DNA of 64,000 nt. Origin: Raphanus sativus (Eukaryota > Streptophyta > Magnoliopsida > Brassicales > Brassicaceae). The stretch lies in assembly GCF_000801105.2 (NCBI RefSeq), contig NC_079511.1:10780784-10844783 (forward strand), given 5' to 3'. How positions within the stretch are numbered: the first letter of the stretch is position 1; every line of letters starts with the position of its first letter. Position numbers and translations under genes: made by a program. The notes under the pieces were generated by a model, which was given only the letters and a program-made list of their open reading frames with translations, had not been told where the DNA came from and searched no databases. Positions 45,250 to 57,799 of the stretch are shown piece by piece.

Positions 45250-47230
45250 TGGTTTTGATTGGTAAGTTAATGAAATTCATAACACTAGATAACTCTTCAA
45301 TGATATAAAAAATAAGAAATATTGCTTTTAAAAATAATAAATAAATAAAAATATTATAAAATTTAATATTAGTAAAGTAAATATAAGATGAACATATGTA
45401 TATAATTGCTGCTAAAATTTGATAATACTCATTAATAATTATTCAGAATATAATGAAAAACTATTTATTAAATAATCACTAATTTTTAAAAAAAAAATTA
45501 AAATTCAAAACATGTAAATTAAGATTAATGACTAAATTTAAAATCGCGAAAAATATGACACATAAGCCTCTAAAAACTAATAAAACATGACAAATAAGTA
45601 AAATGATATTATACGATTTAAAATTACTATAGTAAACATAAGATAAACATATCTATAAGATATTTCTTTAATTATTAATTATTGAATATAATGAAAATTT
45701 TATCAAACAATCACTATTTTGTTTAGAAAACTAACTATTCTAAAACTTATTTGTTTAAACTAATGACTAAACTTAAAACAAGGAAATTATGACACATAAC
45801 CTTCTAAAAACTAACAAAAAAATATGACAATACGCAAAATAATATTATACGATTTAATATTACTAAAATAAACATAAGATGAACATATCTATAAAATTAT
45901 TGCTAAAATTTGAAAATATTATTTAATAATTATCCTGAATATAAAGAAAAATATTTATTAGATGATCGCTAAAATTATTTATAAACAAAAAATTAAAAAT
46001 TATTAATTGAAACAAATGAATAAATTCAAAATCATGGAAGATATGAGACACAAGCTTCTAAAGCTAATAAAAACATGAAAAATAAACAAAATAATATTAT
46101 ACGATTTAACATCACGAAAGTAAATATAAGATGAACATAACTATAAAATTATTGCTAACATTTGATAATATTCATTAATATTATCCTTAATATAATGAAA
46201 AATATTTATTACATAATCACTAAAACTGTTTAAAAACTAACAATTCAAAAAATTATTATTTAAAACTAATCAATAAACTTAAAATCATAGAAAATATGCA
46301 CATATAAGCTTCTAAACTAATAAAAATTATAAACAAGCAAAATAATATTATATGATTTAATATTAATAAAGTAAACATAAGATGAACATATCTATAAAAT
46401 TATTACTAAAATTTGAAAATATTCGTTAATAATTATCTTGAACATAATGAAAAATATTTATTAGATTAGCACTCAAATTGTTTAAAAACTAAAAATTAAA
46501 ATTTTATTAATTAACACTAATGAATAAATTTAAAATCATGAAAAATATGACACATAGACTTATAAAAATAATAAAAATATGACAAATAAGCAAAATATTA
46601 TTATACTATTAAATATTACAAAATTAAATAGAAGATGAATATAACTATAAAATGGTTGCTAAAATTTTAAAATATTCGTTAATAATTATCCTGAATATAA
46701 TGAAAAATATTGATTAGATTATCACTAATTTTTTGAAAAACTAACAATTAAAAATTATCAATTAAAACTAATGAATAAACTTAAAATCATGGAAAATATG
46801 GCTCTTGGACTTCTAAAAATTAATAAAATGACAAATAAACAAAAAATATTATATACGATTTAATATTACGAAATTGAATATTTGAACATAACTATAAAGT
46901 TTTTGCTAAAATTTGATAATATTCGTTAATAATTATCTTATATATAATGGAAAATATTTATTAAATAATCATTAGAATTGTTTAATAACTAACAATTGGA
47001 AAAAAATTATAAATTAAAACTAATGAATAAACTTAAAATCATAGAAAATACGACACATAAGTTTCTAAAACTAATAAAAATATGACAAATAAGCAAAATA
47101 ACCTAAAACTATAGAGAACATGAAAAATAAGCAAAATCACTATGACACATAAGCTTTTAAAACTAATACAAAGATAACAAATAAGAAAAATAACCTAAAA
47201 CCATGAAAAACATGACAAATGAGTCATATC
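45250..47230. repeat. Satellite-like array of about 250-bp units
   Basis: The phrase AGATGAACATA, with ATAAAATTATTGCTAAAATTTG after it, recurs at about 45,387, 45,642, 45,878, 46,130, 46,381, 46,633 and 46,882, so spacing is 236-255 bp. Units share further phrases (GACAAATAAGCAAAATAATA, TTATACGATTTAATATTA). At least seven diverged copies are present, and shorter partial units follow to the right end. Very AT-rich and non-coding. Confidence 0.85.
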
Positions 47231-48043
47231 ACTTCTTAAATAATTACATATACATAGATAGATAGTTTACTCAATTTTGACATGTTATCAGCACATACAT
47301 GAAATTTGTTTTTTCTTTGTTTTCTGCTTTGTATTGAATATATTTGTCTAAATAAAAATTTGAGATGAGTTAATAGTCCTTTTTGGGTGTAGATAATAAC
47401 ATTAATTAATGAGGTGATTAAGACAACATGTGGGGGAGCATCAATCATGTGTTGCTCTACATACTTATTTTTTACTATCTGACATTGCCTGAAAAAGCAG
47501 TTACTCAGATTGGTAACTGTTTTAAAAATCACATGCTGCGTTTCTGCTTGGTGCTTTCTTTCATACAGTAGTTAACATTCAGCATATTATTGTTCGGGGA
47601 CATATTTCTATTTATAATCATCACACAACCAAAAGGTTTTAATTTGCAAGCTTCCAAAAACGTTGGCCAATCTTCTTAACCAAATAAGCCACTAAACAGC
47701 TTTCTAGTGAGAAGAAGATATACATCCCTTGCTACAACTCTTGTCACCAAACACTCATGTTTTGCATCTCGACAGTTACATGTTATCATGTAGTTGAAAC
47801 AGAGTAATGGCTGACTTCTAGTAGTACCACTTGATTAAATATTTTGTAAACAAAGCAAAAACAATTTGACCTCTCAGTCAAGTTTTCAAGATCCCTTCAT
47901 TAAATATTATACAGATAAATACATTATAGATTGTTCCTGTCTATACATCAGAGATCTAAAACAGTTAGCTCCATAAACTCCCATCGCTGCTTCATTTTCC
48001 TTTCTAACAAGAATCCGGCCAACAAAAAGAAGATGTTATGTCA

Positions 48044-48564
48044 TCATCTCATGTTGCAGCAATGAGGCTTCCCGAGTCTCTGCAGCTTATCCCACATGCA
48101 AATCATCTGGCGAGGCGACTGATAATGAGCAGTGAAGTAGTCTTCTATGCATCCAAACTGGCAGAACTTGAGGCTGTGAACCACTGCCACTGGTCTAGTC
48201 TCGTTGAACTTCTCCACCCACATTCCCATGCTCACATCTTCCATCTTGAATAACTTCAATAACAAACAAAAAAAAGCACCACTGAAATCAACAGATGCTA
48301 AAAATCCAAAATAAAGAAAACATTTTTTCATGTTCTTGCACAACTTACTCGTAATCTCTGCTGTTGAAAATCATCGACGATGAACTTAGCTATGTCATAT
48401 GACAAGATGTAACCCGGACCATTTGCATAAGGAGGATAATACTCTTCTGGCCATTCCTTGAAAGCCAACGTAAAATGTGAGCACCGCACGTTTCCTATCA
48501 TATTTACCTCGTATGTCACAGCTCCCAGTGCGCAGAAGATTATGGTAGAAATTAGTGTTTCCAT
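48044..48564 (-). pseudogene. Galactosyltransferase 3' fragment, copy 2
   Basis: Same truncated and scrambled structure as copy 1, including the foreign [12 protein letters not shown] stretch, so the scrambling predates this duplication. Here the [14 protein letters not shown] stretch and the TGA stop match the intact gene better than copy 1 does. Confidence 0.85.
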
Positions 48565-48775
48565 TCATTGTTAGTTCTGTTTTGTTTCTAATCATTCCTA
48601 TGCCCACCTGAATAATTCGCCTTTTTATTTAGTTGAGTTTCTAGCCGTAATGAAGATTTGAAAGAGTTGTAAAAGAAGGTTTAACAACACCAAAACAAGG
48701 TCATCTTAAGACAAGACAAAAGTGAAGAATGAGTAAATGCAAGTACATAGACTAAGCTTTGTTAACTGAGACTAT

Positions 48776-50014
48776 TCATCTCCTTTTTTTATCATATCGT
48801 TGAGTTTCTAAGTCCTTGTGTTGTTTCCTTTTTCCTCCTACAGCAGGTTGCTTGATTTGCACTAGGCTTGGAACATAAGACCACACCTTTACGCTACAGT
48901 TTCTGTCTGTGCCGCCTAAACGTTCTCCGAGTTTTAGCTTCTTTAAGTATCCATCCTCTCCAACAATGTTCAATGTTTTGGAGTAGTAACTCATTGCCAC
49001 TTTCTTCTCCTCGTCAATAAAGAAACTATTGCTTACACTCAGATGATAAACTCCAGTTTCCACTGTCAAGAACTTGGTCCACGACACCTTTTCAGCCTCG
49101 ATCTTAGTACTAATCCATATCTCATAGTCCCTTGGATATCTGTTGTGAGTAAGTAAAACAGCAAGCTTCTCTCCTCTAACACATGACAAAGTCACATCAT
49201 CCTTAGCATCAAACGGCAGACGCAGAAGAGGACCAAAACTCTCACTTGTAAAATCGAAACAGATAATGTGATCGTCAAGCAAGTCTTTTTTGTTACTCTT
49301 TGAAGCAGGCCAGTAAGTGTTTCCCTTGAGAGACACGCCAGGCTGACCAAGGAGTATACGCCAGTGTGGAGTGATATCAAGAGTCTTCCATGTACTAGAG
49401 TTGAAATCGTAAATCTCGTAACATGAATACTGGTGCGTAGGTCTATCATAATACTTATCTATAAACCTCAACAATTTGTAGCCACGAGAAGATGAGCTTT
49501 TGTCCTCGTACCCGAGAGCGTATGCGAACCTGTACCATCTGTATGAGCGGTGAGAGTATGTAGACTCTATGGACCTAGTTTGACCCAAATATGGATTCCA
49601 AACAATATATTTGGTAACATCATCTTTCAAGACGCATAACAATAAACCATCGCAGTGGAAAACTTGAGATATCTTGTTCTGTTTGTCTAGGCAAGTAAGT
49701 CTATCTTGGCACTCTATGATTGGATCTTCATCGATGCCGCCGAGAACGACTCTCGTGAGATAAAGATTGTAATCCATCATTGCGATCATCAGAGACTCAC
49801 CTTCTTTTAGAGTACTTAGTTTATCAATACGCATCTTTAAAAAGCTTCGGCTTTTGGATAAAGCTTCCCACTCTTTGCAAGTCAATCGCACTGCTCTCGT
49901 TGATTTCAATGGAACCCTAGACAGAATCTCCTCTAACAAATTCACCGGAAGATCGGAGATCTTCGTCGTTGTCTCGATCTTGATTGACTTGCCGCGCGAC
50001 GAAGTAACCATCAT
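48776..50014 (-). CDS. F-box/FBA-domain protein 2
   Basis: A 412-aa single-exon frame, near-identical to F-box protein 1. The F-box is ISDLPVNLLEEILSRVPLKS with VRLTCKEWEALSKS, and the FBA type 1 region is intact (IVWNPYLGQTR, GNTYWPASKSNKKD). Most differences fall in the F-box and the stretch just after it, with few in the C-terminal half. It would act as the substrate adaptor of an SCF complex; the target is unknown. With the first copy it forms a recent pair, each linked to a galactosyltransferase fragment. Confidence 0.9.
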   Translation of the reverse strand: MMVTSSRGKSIKIETTTKISDLPVNLLEEILSRVPLKSTRAVRLTCKEWEALSKSRSFLKMRIDKLSTLKEGESLMIAMMDYNLYLTRVVLGGIDEDPIIECQDRLTCLDKQNKISQVFHCDGLLLCVLKDDVTKYIVWNPYLGQTRSIESTYSHRSYRWYRFAYALGYEDKSSSSRGYKLLRFIDKYYDRPTHQYSCYEIYDFNSSTWKTLDITPHWRILLGQPGVSLKGNTYWPASKSNKKDLLDDHIICFDFTSESFGPLLRLPFDAKDDVTLSCVRGEKLAVLLTHNRYPRDYEIWISTKIEAEKVSWTKFLTVETGVYHLSVSNSFFIDEEKKVAMSYYSKTLNIVGEDGYLKKLKLGERLGGTDRNCSVKVWSYVPSLVQIKQPAVGGKRKQHKDLETQRYDKKRR

Positions 50015-50084
50015 TTAACCACTAGGGTTTGTTAACAAGAATCGAGGCTATATAATTAAGGTTTCGGCTCCACTATTTCGGATA

Positions 50085-50330
50085 CTCCCTCTGTTTTTTA
50101 AAGATACATATTCTACTCTTTTCACATATATTAAGAAATCACATTAAAAATGCATTGATTTTTGTGAATAACAATTTTCCATAATTTTTAACCAATAAAA
50201 ATCCAATAAACACAATTAATTTTCTTGAAGTTAACAGATTTTCATTAAATAATACATTAAAAAAGTAAAAAATGTATCTTTTTAAAACAAATTTTTTCCT
50301 AGAACATAGATCTTTAAAAAACAGAGGGAA
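50085..50330. mobile_element. Stowaway-type MITE in duplication copy 2
   Basis: Starts CTCCCTCTGTTTTTTAAAG and ends in inverted TTTAAAAAACAGAGGGA, with TA on both sides. It is absent from the corresponding place in copy 1 (about 43,600), although the flanks there also differ. 246 bp, non-coding. Confidence 0.85.
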
Positions 50331-50570
50331 TATCTTGTCAACAACTAGGAAAAAAAAAGGCCACTGAAAATATTATACTCATCCCGTTAAGATTGAGGCA
50401 GACCTCACAAAACGCCCACTGAAATTTTCTTTCTTTTATTTACTAAGATTGAGGAAATTTTCTTTCTTTTACTAAAGAAAATATTATACTCTTTTAGATA
50501 TTTAGTAATGATGATATTTTAAATTTTATATTATTTTAATTCAATAATAACTGTATATTTCAGTTTGCTA

Positions 50571-51320
50571 CTAGGAGTTTTGCGCCATGCACAGATATAA
50601 AAGTTTTAAAAATATTTTTACATAAACAAATTTTCAATTTTCAATTTTCAATATTTAAATTTAAATTTTATTAGTTAAAAAGTAAAACCATAATGTAATT
50701 TTTGTAATTTGATTTATTCAAGTTTACTTTAACTTTTTATTTTATTTAAATTGTAATAATAATAATTAAAAGTTTATAGAGTTATTTTATTCATATTATA
50801 TTTTATTCAATTAAGTTTTATTTTAAATTTTTTCTAATAAATATATACATTAATATAAATAACATATACAAGTTGATAAATATATAATATAACTACACTT
50901 ATTTTGATAATAAAAATATGATTCATAAATTGATGAAAAAATTAAACTTGTAATTATTATTTATATATATAGTTATATTATTTTAATAGATATAGAAAAA
51001 TTATTAGTATAATCATATTTCTAAAATCTTATCAAAATTGATATTTGTAGAAAACAATATTTTTGATATAAATTTATTAGTTATTATTATATTACGAAAC
51101 TTTACCAAAGACATGAATCCGTATATAGAAAATAGTCATTACCATATTTAAGAAATTTTACCAAAAACATAAATTTTAATATAAAAAATTTTACATATCA
51201 AAATTAAATCGATGTTATGTCATATTTCTTTTAAACTGTGTCTTTATTTTTGGTTAAGAGTAATTATACTGATAACACATATAGAAATCAGAAATCACTT
51301 ATCAAATATAGTCTAGGGTA
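50571..51320 (-). mobile_element. Small non-autonomous Helitron (750 bp)
   Basis: Copy 1 of the duplication reads CAGTTTGCTATTGTAGTAG at about 43,760. Here the same sequence is interrupted after GCTA by 750 bp. On the reverse strand the insert ends with a weak GTGCATGGCGCA hairpin and CTAG followed by host T, and it begins near ACCCTAGACTATATTTG, a degenerate Helitron 5' end (the TC is altered). Insertion is between A and T with no target duplication. Confidence 0.75.
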
Positions 51321-51671
51321 TTGTAGTAGATTTTATAAATAATTCAATAAGTAGATTTTAATCCACTGGCTCATGCAGATGGATTTTTATTTTCAATGTA
51401 TAACATTTTTAAATGATCGAAAAACTTTAATGTTATGTTGTACTATTTGGATGTTAAACCAATTAAAGTGATATACTTTATTTGACAAAAGTGTTAAGGG
51501 GATTAGTGAGAGATAAATTTAGATATAGTTGATTGATTTTAAAAATCAAGATATTTATTAAATTTATAAAATTTCTAATGAGTTTTCATATTTTAAAAGC
51601 CTATGAACTTGATAATTTATAAAAAAAATATTAATATAAATTATTTTAATTGAAAAATAATGTTTTGTTTA

Positions 51672-51895
51672 ATAGAAATTAATGTTTCCATTCATTGTTA
51701 GTTCTGTTTTGTTTCTAAACATTCCTATGCCCACCTGAATAATTCGCCTTTTTATTTAGTTGAGTTTCTAGCGGTGATGAAAGATTTAAAAGAGTTGTAA
51801 AGAAGGTTTAATAACACCAAAACAAGGTCATCTTAAGACAAGACAAAGTGAAGACTGAGTACATAGAGTAAGCTTTGTTAACGGGGACTAATCAT
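51672..51895. repeat. Third, partial copy of the fragment-to-F-box spacer
   Basis: From AATTAATGTTTCCATTCATT onward this matches 42,060-42,285 and 48,545-48,775, then jumps to the 3' flank of the intact galactosyltransferase gene. The F-box gene itself is missing here. Confidence 0.8.
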
Positions 51896-52212
51896 CTTCT
51901 TAACCAAATAAGCCACCAAACACTCATGTTTTGCATCTCGACAATTACATGTCAGCATGCAGTTGAAACAGTAATGGCTGACTTCTAGTAGTACCACTTG
52001 ATTAAATATTTTGTAAGCAAAGCAAAAACAATTTGACCTCTCAGTCAAGTTTTCAAGATCCCTTCATTAAATATTATATAGATAAATACATTATAGATAG
52101 TTCCTGTCTATACATCAGAGATCTAAAACAGTTAGCTCCATAAACTCCCATCGCTTCTTCATTTTCCATTCTAACAAGAATCCGGCCAAAAAAAAAAGAC
52201 AATGTTATGTCA

Positions 52213-54582
52213 TCATCTCATGTTGCAGCAATGAGGCTTCCCGAGTCTCTGCAGCTTATCCCACATGCAAATCATCTGGCGAGGCGACTGATAATGAGCA
52301 GTGAAGTAGTCTTCTATGCATCCAAACTGGCAGAACTTGAGGCTGTGAACCACTGCCACCGGTCTAGTCTCATTGAACTTCTCCACCCACATTCCCATGC
52401 TCACATCTTCCATCTTGAATAACTTCAATAACAAAAAAAAAAAGCACCACTGAAATCAACAGATGCTAAAAATCCAATATAAAGAAAACATTTTTTCATG
52501 TTCTTGCACAACTTACTCGTAATCTCTGCTGTTCAAAATCATCGACGATGAACTTAGCTATGTCATATGACAAGATGTAACCCGGACCATTTGCATACGG
52601 AGGATAATACTCTTCTGGCCATTCCTCGTATGTTACAGCCCATTTACCGGTGCGTAGAGGCTTATGGTAGAAATTAATGTTTCCAATATAAAGGCTATCA
52701 CTTTCTTTAACCTTCTCTGCTTCTTGGATCACAGCATCCACTCTCACAAACGTATCATCGTCACATTTCATTATATACTTCGCCGCCACTGTGCTAACCT
52801 ATAACATACAAGATAAATTATCAGACAAGGTAATCAAAATGTACGAAAAAAACAACTTAGTAGGCTTATCACCCCATATTCGCAGATGGCAACCGTCTTG
52901 AGCACAACAAGATCATAGTGATCCATGTAAGGTACTATGACAATGTCACCAAAATACTCAGCTTCTTTCTTTAGATCCACATTGACTTCTTTTCTTCCGT
53001 GCTAACAACATGAACAAATGCTGTTAAACCAATGGCTATGTTAAAAAATGAGATTCTCTTTCAAGAAGTGTGCTTACCAATGCCACAAAGAACCGTGCGA
53101 CAACTTTAGATGACCTAACTAGCTTTTGTTGCATCCATGACTTCCTCACAGCCATTCTCTCTGCAAAATGGTTACCAGCAGAGAGAATACCAATGAACAG
53201 CTCTACAGGCTTCTGAGGTAACGAAGGAGCTTTCCATCTGCTTTGCATCTCCATATGCTTTTGCGGCGCGAAACTCGGGTTCGTAGAGGGTAAAGATGAA
53301 GCATATATCGAATGCACATCAATGTTCCCCTTGACTGCTAATCCAGTAGCATCCTCTAGTACAAACCCCTGAAAGATCCATTATCACCATTACTTGCAGA
53401 ACGGTTTAAGACCAAAAAAAAAAGTGAGAGAAGAACTTACGGTTCTGTAAGGGAAAGAAGTGATATGTCTTCCGTTAACGCTGATGTGGTAACCTTCCAT
53501 CCCAGCTCTAAGGGTGAGAACAAAGAGCTTCCCTTCAGCAAAAGGGTATGGCCAATCATGTGTTGTTATCTTCCTCCTCCGACCCATCAGCCTGTCCAAC
53601 CACCATCTCTTCTTTGATTCATCAGAATCATCACCACCATCATCCCTCTTCCACCTCTCACATTTCACCTCTCCATCAACTTCAACAAAACCCACAAACC
53701 AAATTAGAGTCTTTCCCATCAAAACTAGAATAAAAATCGAATCTTTTAAAAGTCAAAGTCAAAGTCAATTAGTCAAATACCAGAATCCTCGTCATCACTA
53801 GACTCACGACCATCACAGCGTAAAGCAGAACCCCACTGCATCCGATAACAAGTGTTCTGCTCAATCACTGGTCTCCCACTCCAATCACCTTTAATCCTCG
53901 GGTTGAAATGGAGGATCCGAGGCGGGTCTTCACCCTCCACCGCCTTCAACCCCTGAAGCTCCATCATGAACTGCGTCGCCGCACCCTTGCCATCTCTCTC
54001 CGCGTGCGCCCAGTGCGGCGTCGCCACCACAGTCACGTGAGATCCCAGCGTTAACCCGCACGGCAAAACCAAGATCCGGCTCCGGTTAACGAACTCCGAC
54101 CCGGTAACCGAAACAGAGTCAGGACATTTCTCAGTCCGGTTCTTAACCGGTTTTTCATCCGGTTTGACGATTAAACCGGAATCGACCCCGTCCCACATTT
54201 TCTTCCCCGTCGAAATCGCGTGCTTCGCGGTCACGTGGAAGACCGAGAACTCGTCGGTGGATCCTCCTCCGCCGCCGCCGTCGAAAAGGCTCTCGTTGGC
54301 GAAGATCTCAGAGACGGTTTTGAACTCCCGCATTCTCCTCTCCGGTATAAGACCCGCCCGGTTTACCCGACCCGGTTCTTCTTCTTCTCCGAGCATAGCC
54401 CGGTTTGCTTCCCTACCAGCAGCGACCATTTGTCTCGGCAACGGGTCGTCGGACCCGGTTCGGAAGATGAAAGGGATCTGGAAGCTCATGCAGAGGAGGT
54501 AAAAGAGGAGAAGAGCTAATAGGAACTGAACAAGACCGAACCGGTTCAGTGAGGCGGAGCTATCGAGCTTAGGCTTCTTCAT
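52213..54582 (-). CDS. GALT4: Hydroxyproline O-galactosyltransferase-like, GT31 with galectin domain
   Basis: Exons (high to low): 53,781-54,582; 53,441-53,679; 53,078-53,368; 52,873-53,001; 52,517-52,798; 52,213-52,422. Phases join to 650 aa. It is a type II membrane protein: cytosolic [16 protein letters not shown], then a membrane anchor ([17 protein letters not shown]) at about 18-34. The stem is followed by a galectin domain ([22 protein letters not shown] and HFNPR, then the [21 protein letters not shown] end). The GT31 catalytic part follows, with [34 protein letters not shown] (metal-binding DDD) and EDVSMGMW. The family adds galactose to hydroxyproline of arabinogalactan proteins in the Golgi. 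I assign it to At1g27120 (GALT4) on synteny and similarity from memory. It is the intact parent of two 3' fragments at 41,557 and 48,044. Confidence 0.92.
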
Positions 54583-55794
54583 TTGCTCCTCAAAATCTCA
54601 AACTGATTTGGGAGAAGGAAAGAAAAGGAAAAGGGGCTTACGAATTTGGGTAAGCCATTAATGCAGGAATTCAAAATGTTGCTAGAAAGATTTCAAGAAA
54701 GGGGCAAAGACTTTTCTTGGAAAGTTTTCTTGATTTTGGGTTCCAACTTTAAAGCAAAACAAAAAATGGAGAAGGAAACAAAACTCTGCTTTGAAACAGC
54801 AAAATAATAATAATTTCTGTGCTTTTTTTGTGAGAGGTCGGTAACCGTACGAAGATGGCAAGGCGATTTACTGTAGAAAACTACGTCATTTGAATCGAGT
54901 TCACACACACTGGAAACTGGGAAAAAAAAAAGGTACTATTTTAATATTTTACCGTTTGTGTTTATTTGTGTGTGAATGATAAAACTCTGGTCCATTTTAT
55001 AAAGCTTTGAGTAGCTTTGATATTTTGTCAAGTTTAAGTTATGATTATTGAACGTTCTTTGTGTAGGAAAACTCCAAATGCGAGTACAAAATAACCGCTA
55101 ATTACGTTATTAGTAACAAGCTTCGGTTATATTTTTCTTGGTCCATGTTCCAAGTTAAGAAATTTATCACATGAAAAGTGAAATCTCAGTTTATATTTTA
55201 ATGATAAAAAATAAAGACGGCCAGGTAGTTTCGAGAAGCATGCCCACCACACATTTTCAAAAACGGTAACACCAATATTTAACGTATTATTATTTGGGGA
55301 GTTTTATATTTGGTTTCACATGAAATCATTCGTCTATGCGGTTTGCAAATTTGCAAAACTAGACCACCGGTGAAAACGTACTTCAATAGCTGTCCATGTC
55401 GTCTTGTTTCGTTTTTACCGTTCATTTTTCTAATTCAAATTTGTAATAGTCACGGGACCATTTACCACAGAATATACAAAACACCTTATATACATTTTGT
55501 TTTCCACATGCTATAAAATTATGGGTGAATTTGCTGAATATTCATAAGAGGCAAAAGAATGAAGAATATAGTCATACTACGGTAATTCAAGATGGATGGG
55601 ACAATTTACACAAAACATGACCAAAATCTTCTTCCAAGCGCATGCACGTAATGTTGAAATCCAAAAGATAAAATTGGCATACTATACTACACAGTATATA
55701 GTATAGTCACACGAATAATTTCACTCTAAATATACTATATTTCATTTAGAATAATATGACAATTGATGTTGGTTACCAACATAATGCAAACACA
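54583..55794. promoter_or_regulatory. Upstream region of the galactosyltransferase gene
   Basis: The presumed leader and promoter of the reverse-strand gene lie in the first few hundred bases. No convincing TATA element could be singled out. The rest is AT-rich intergenic sequence without a gene. Confidence 0.4.
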
Positions 55795-56340
55795 ACCAAA
55801 TAAACCTTAAACCTGCTACCTAAACTCAAACTCTAAATTCAAACTCTAAACTCTAAACCCAAACGGTAGACCTTTAAACCCTAAATCCAAACCGTATACC
55901 ATAAACCCAAACCCTAAATCCAAATTCTTAACCCAAACCGTAAACCATAACGGAGCTACCCAAACTCTAAACCCAAACGCTAAAACTTAAACCCAAACCT
56001 TTAACACAAATTCTTAACCCAAACCGTAGATCCAAACGGAGCTACCTAAACCCTAAACCCTCTTAAGTCCAAACTCTAAACCCTAAACCCAAACCACAAA
56101 CCATTAACCCAAACTCTAAACCTAAATTGTAAAACAAAACCATCGCCCATAACGGTGCTATCCAAACCCTAATCTTGAAGGTCTAAACCTTAAACTCAAA
56201 CCGTAGATCCTAAACCCAAAATCTAAACCCTAAACCCTAAACCCCCATAAACCCAAACTCTAAACCCTAAACCCAAACCGTAAACCCTAAACCCAAACCG
56301 TAAATCCTTAACCCAAACTCTAAACCCAAACCATCTCCCA
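55795..56340. repeat. Degenerate interstitial telomere-like repeats
   Basis: About 545 bp are filled with variants of the plant telomere unit CCCTAAA (AAACCCTAAACCCAAACC, AAACCGTAAACC, AACTCTAAACCC). All are in the same strand sense. Perfect tandem units are at most two or three long (for example at about 56,227). It is therefore an old or diverged array, not a chromosome end. Confidence 0.9.
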
Positions 56341-56976
56341 TAACGGAGAGGAAAAATATTATAATATACTATACTATGTTTATAAATAAAATAATAATTT
56401 ATAGTGTTTACAATATATTATACATGATTATTTTTATGATTAGTTGCTGGAGAAGAAAAATTAAATATCAAAGAAATTGTATATTCCTAAAAATTGTTTT
56501 AAGAAACAAGTGTTGATTATAAATTTTCAAAAATATTGTATTCATAATAAAAATATAATTTTATCACAAATATATGAATTTTGTTATAAACATGGACTAT
56601 TCTATAAAGGTAATATAGAATAGAACATCCTGTTCGTTAACAATAACTTACACATTTCAAAGAAATTTTTTATATCCGTTTGAAAAAATTTAAAATATGG
56701 CATATGTAAATTAAATTATATGTTTTTATTATTATTAATATTTAGCTGAATCTAATTAATTTAAACCCCACAGATGAAACAAAATTAGAAGGGAGAGAAG
56801 AAAAGGAAAAAAAGAAAATAAGAAAACAAATTAATCAAGCTTTCTAATTGGTCAGGGACAAAAAATGTAATATTACATAAAATATACAGTATATTCTAGC
56901 TATGTTGTTATTATGTGCATTCCCTTAATTTTTTTTCTACTATGGACATGCTCCCTAGTTCCCCTAAAATTATCGA
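56341..56976. other. AT-rich spacer
   Basis: Lies between the telomere-like array and the CACTA element. No gene or clear repeat is seen. Confidence 0.5.
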
Positions 56977-57387
56977 CACTACAAGAAAACATGCCTATAA
57001 CAAGGAAAGATTACAAGGAATTATATTCCTCGTAAATGTACGAGTAAATTACTACGACTTTACGACGAAACTGAGTTTCGTTGTAAAGTCCTAGTAAATT
57101 TACAAGGAAAAAAGTTCATCGTAATTTACATGTAAATTTACATCGAGTTTATGAGGAAAGAGAAAATTCGTTGTAAAGTCCTTGTAACTTTACAAGGCTT
57201 TTACGATGAAACATGTTAACATTATCTTTTTTGGTGAAAACATGTTTCAAGTGTGTTTTACCAAACTGATTTCGCTGTAAGGATTCTCAAGCCGATCAAG
57301 TTAACTTCATTCAATTCCCTCGGTTGGAAGATTCTAGAATAATTTGATTAATTGCTATCAAAGTTACACCTCGTGGAGGAATAACTG

Positions 57388-57600
57388 TTGGAATCACATT
57401 TGCAAGAAGAAACTTGTATCATTGAAGTCGAAGTATTTGAACAACAAACAGATGACATCCCTCTTATTGATTCGGATAACCATCAATATGAAAATGTTTC
57501 CGACGATATGATAAATATAGAAGGTGAGGACGAGTTCAATGCAAACAATGATGATCAATATTTTGTTGATATTGATAAAATCTCGAATGATTTAGAATGA
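57388..57600 (+). pseudogene. Acidic protein fragment inside the CACTA element
   Basis: About 70 codons are open (MESHLQEETCIIEVEVFEQQ, then IPLIDSDN and an Asp/Glu/Asn-rich end). The acidic tail resembles the C termini of CACTA-encoded proteins, but I cannot confirm it. No upstream catalytic part exists, so it is a remnant. Confidence 0.4.
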
Positions 57601-57799
57601 TGTAATATATGTTTTAAATATATAAATCATTTTAAGACTTAATTCATGTGTATGTTGTTTGGTTAAAATAACTATTCATTGGATTTTAAGGATTAAATTG
57701 GAGTTTAGAATTTTAAAGAAAATGGGATAAAAAGGAGGATGTGGTAAAAAAGATATAATGTTATAGGTTATAGACTTTGGGGTTTAGGGATTTGATTTT

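Larger units (their letters stand above)
47401..51610. repeat. Galactosyltransferase-3'/F-box duplication, copy 2
   Basis: Matches 40,962-44,060 apart from insertions of a Stowaway MITE and a small Helitron and minor flank differences. Near 51,672-51,890 a further partial copy of the segment between the fragment and the F-box gene follows, without its F-box gene. Confidence 0.88.
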
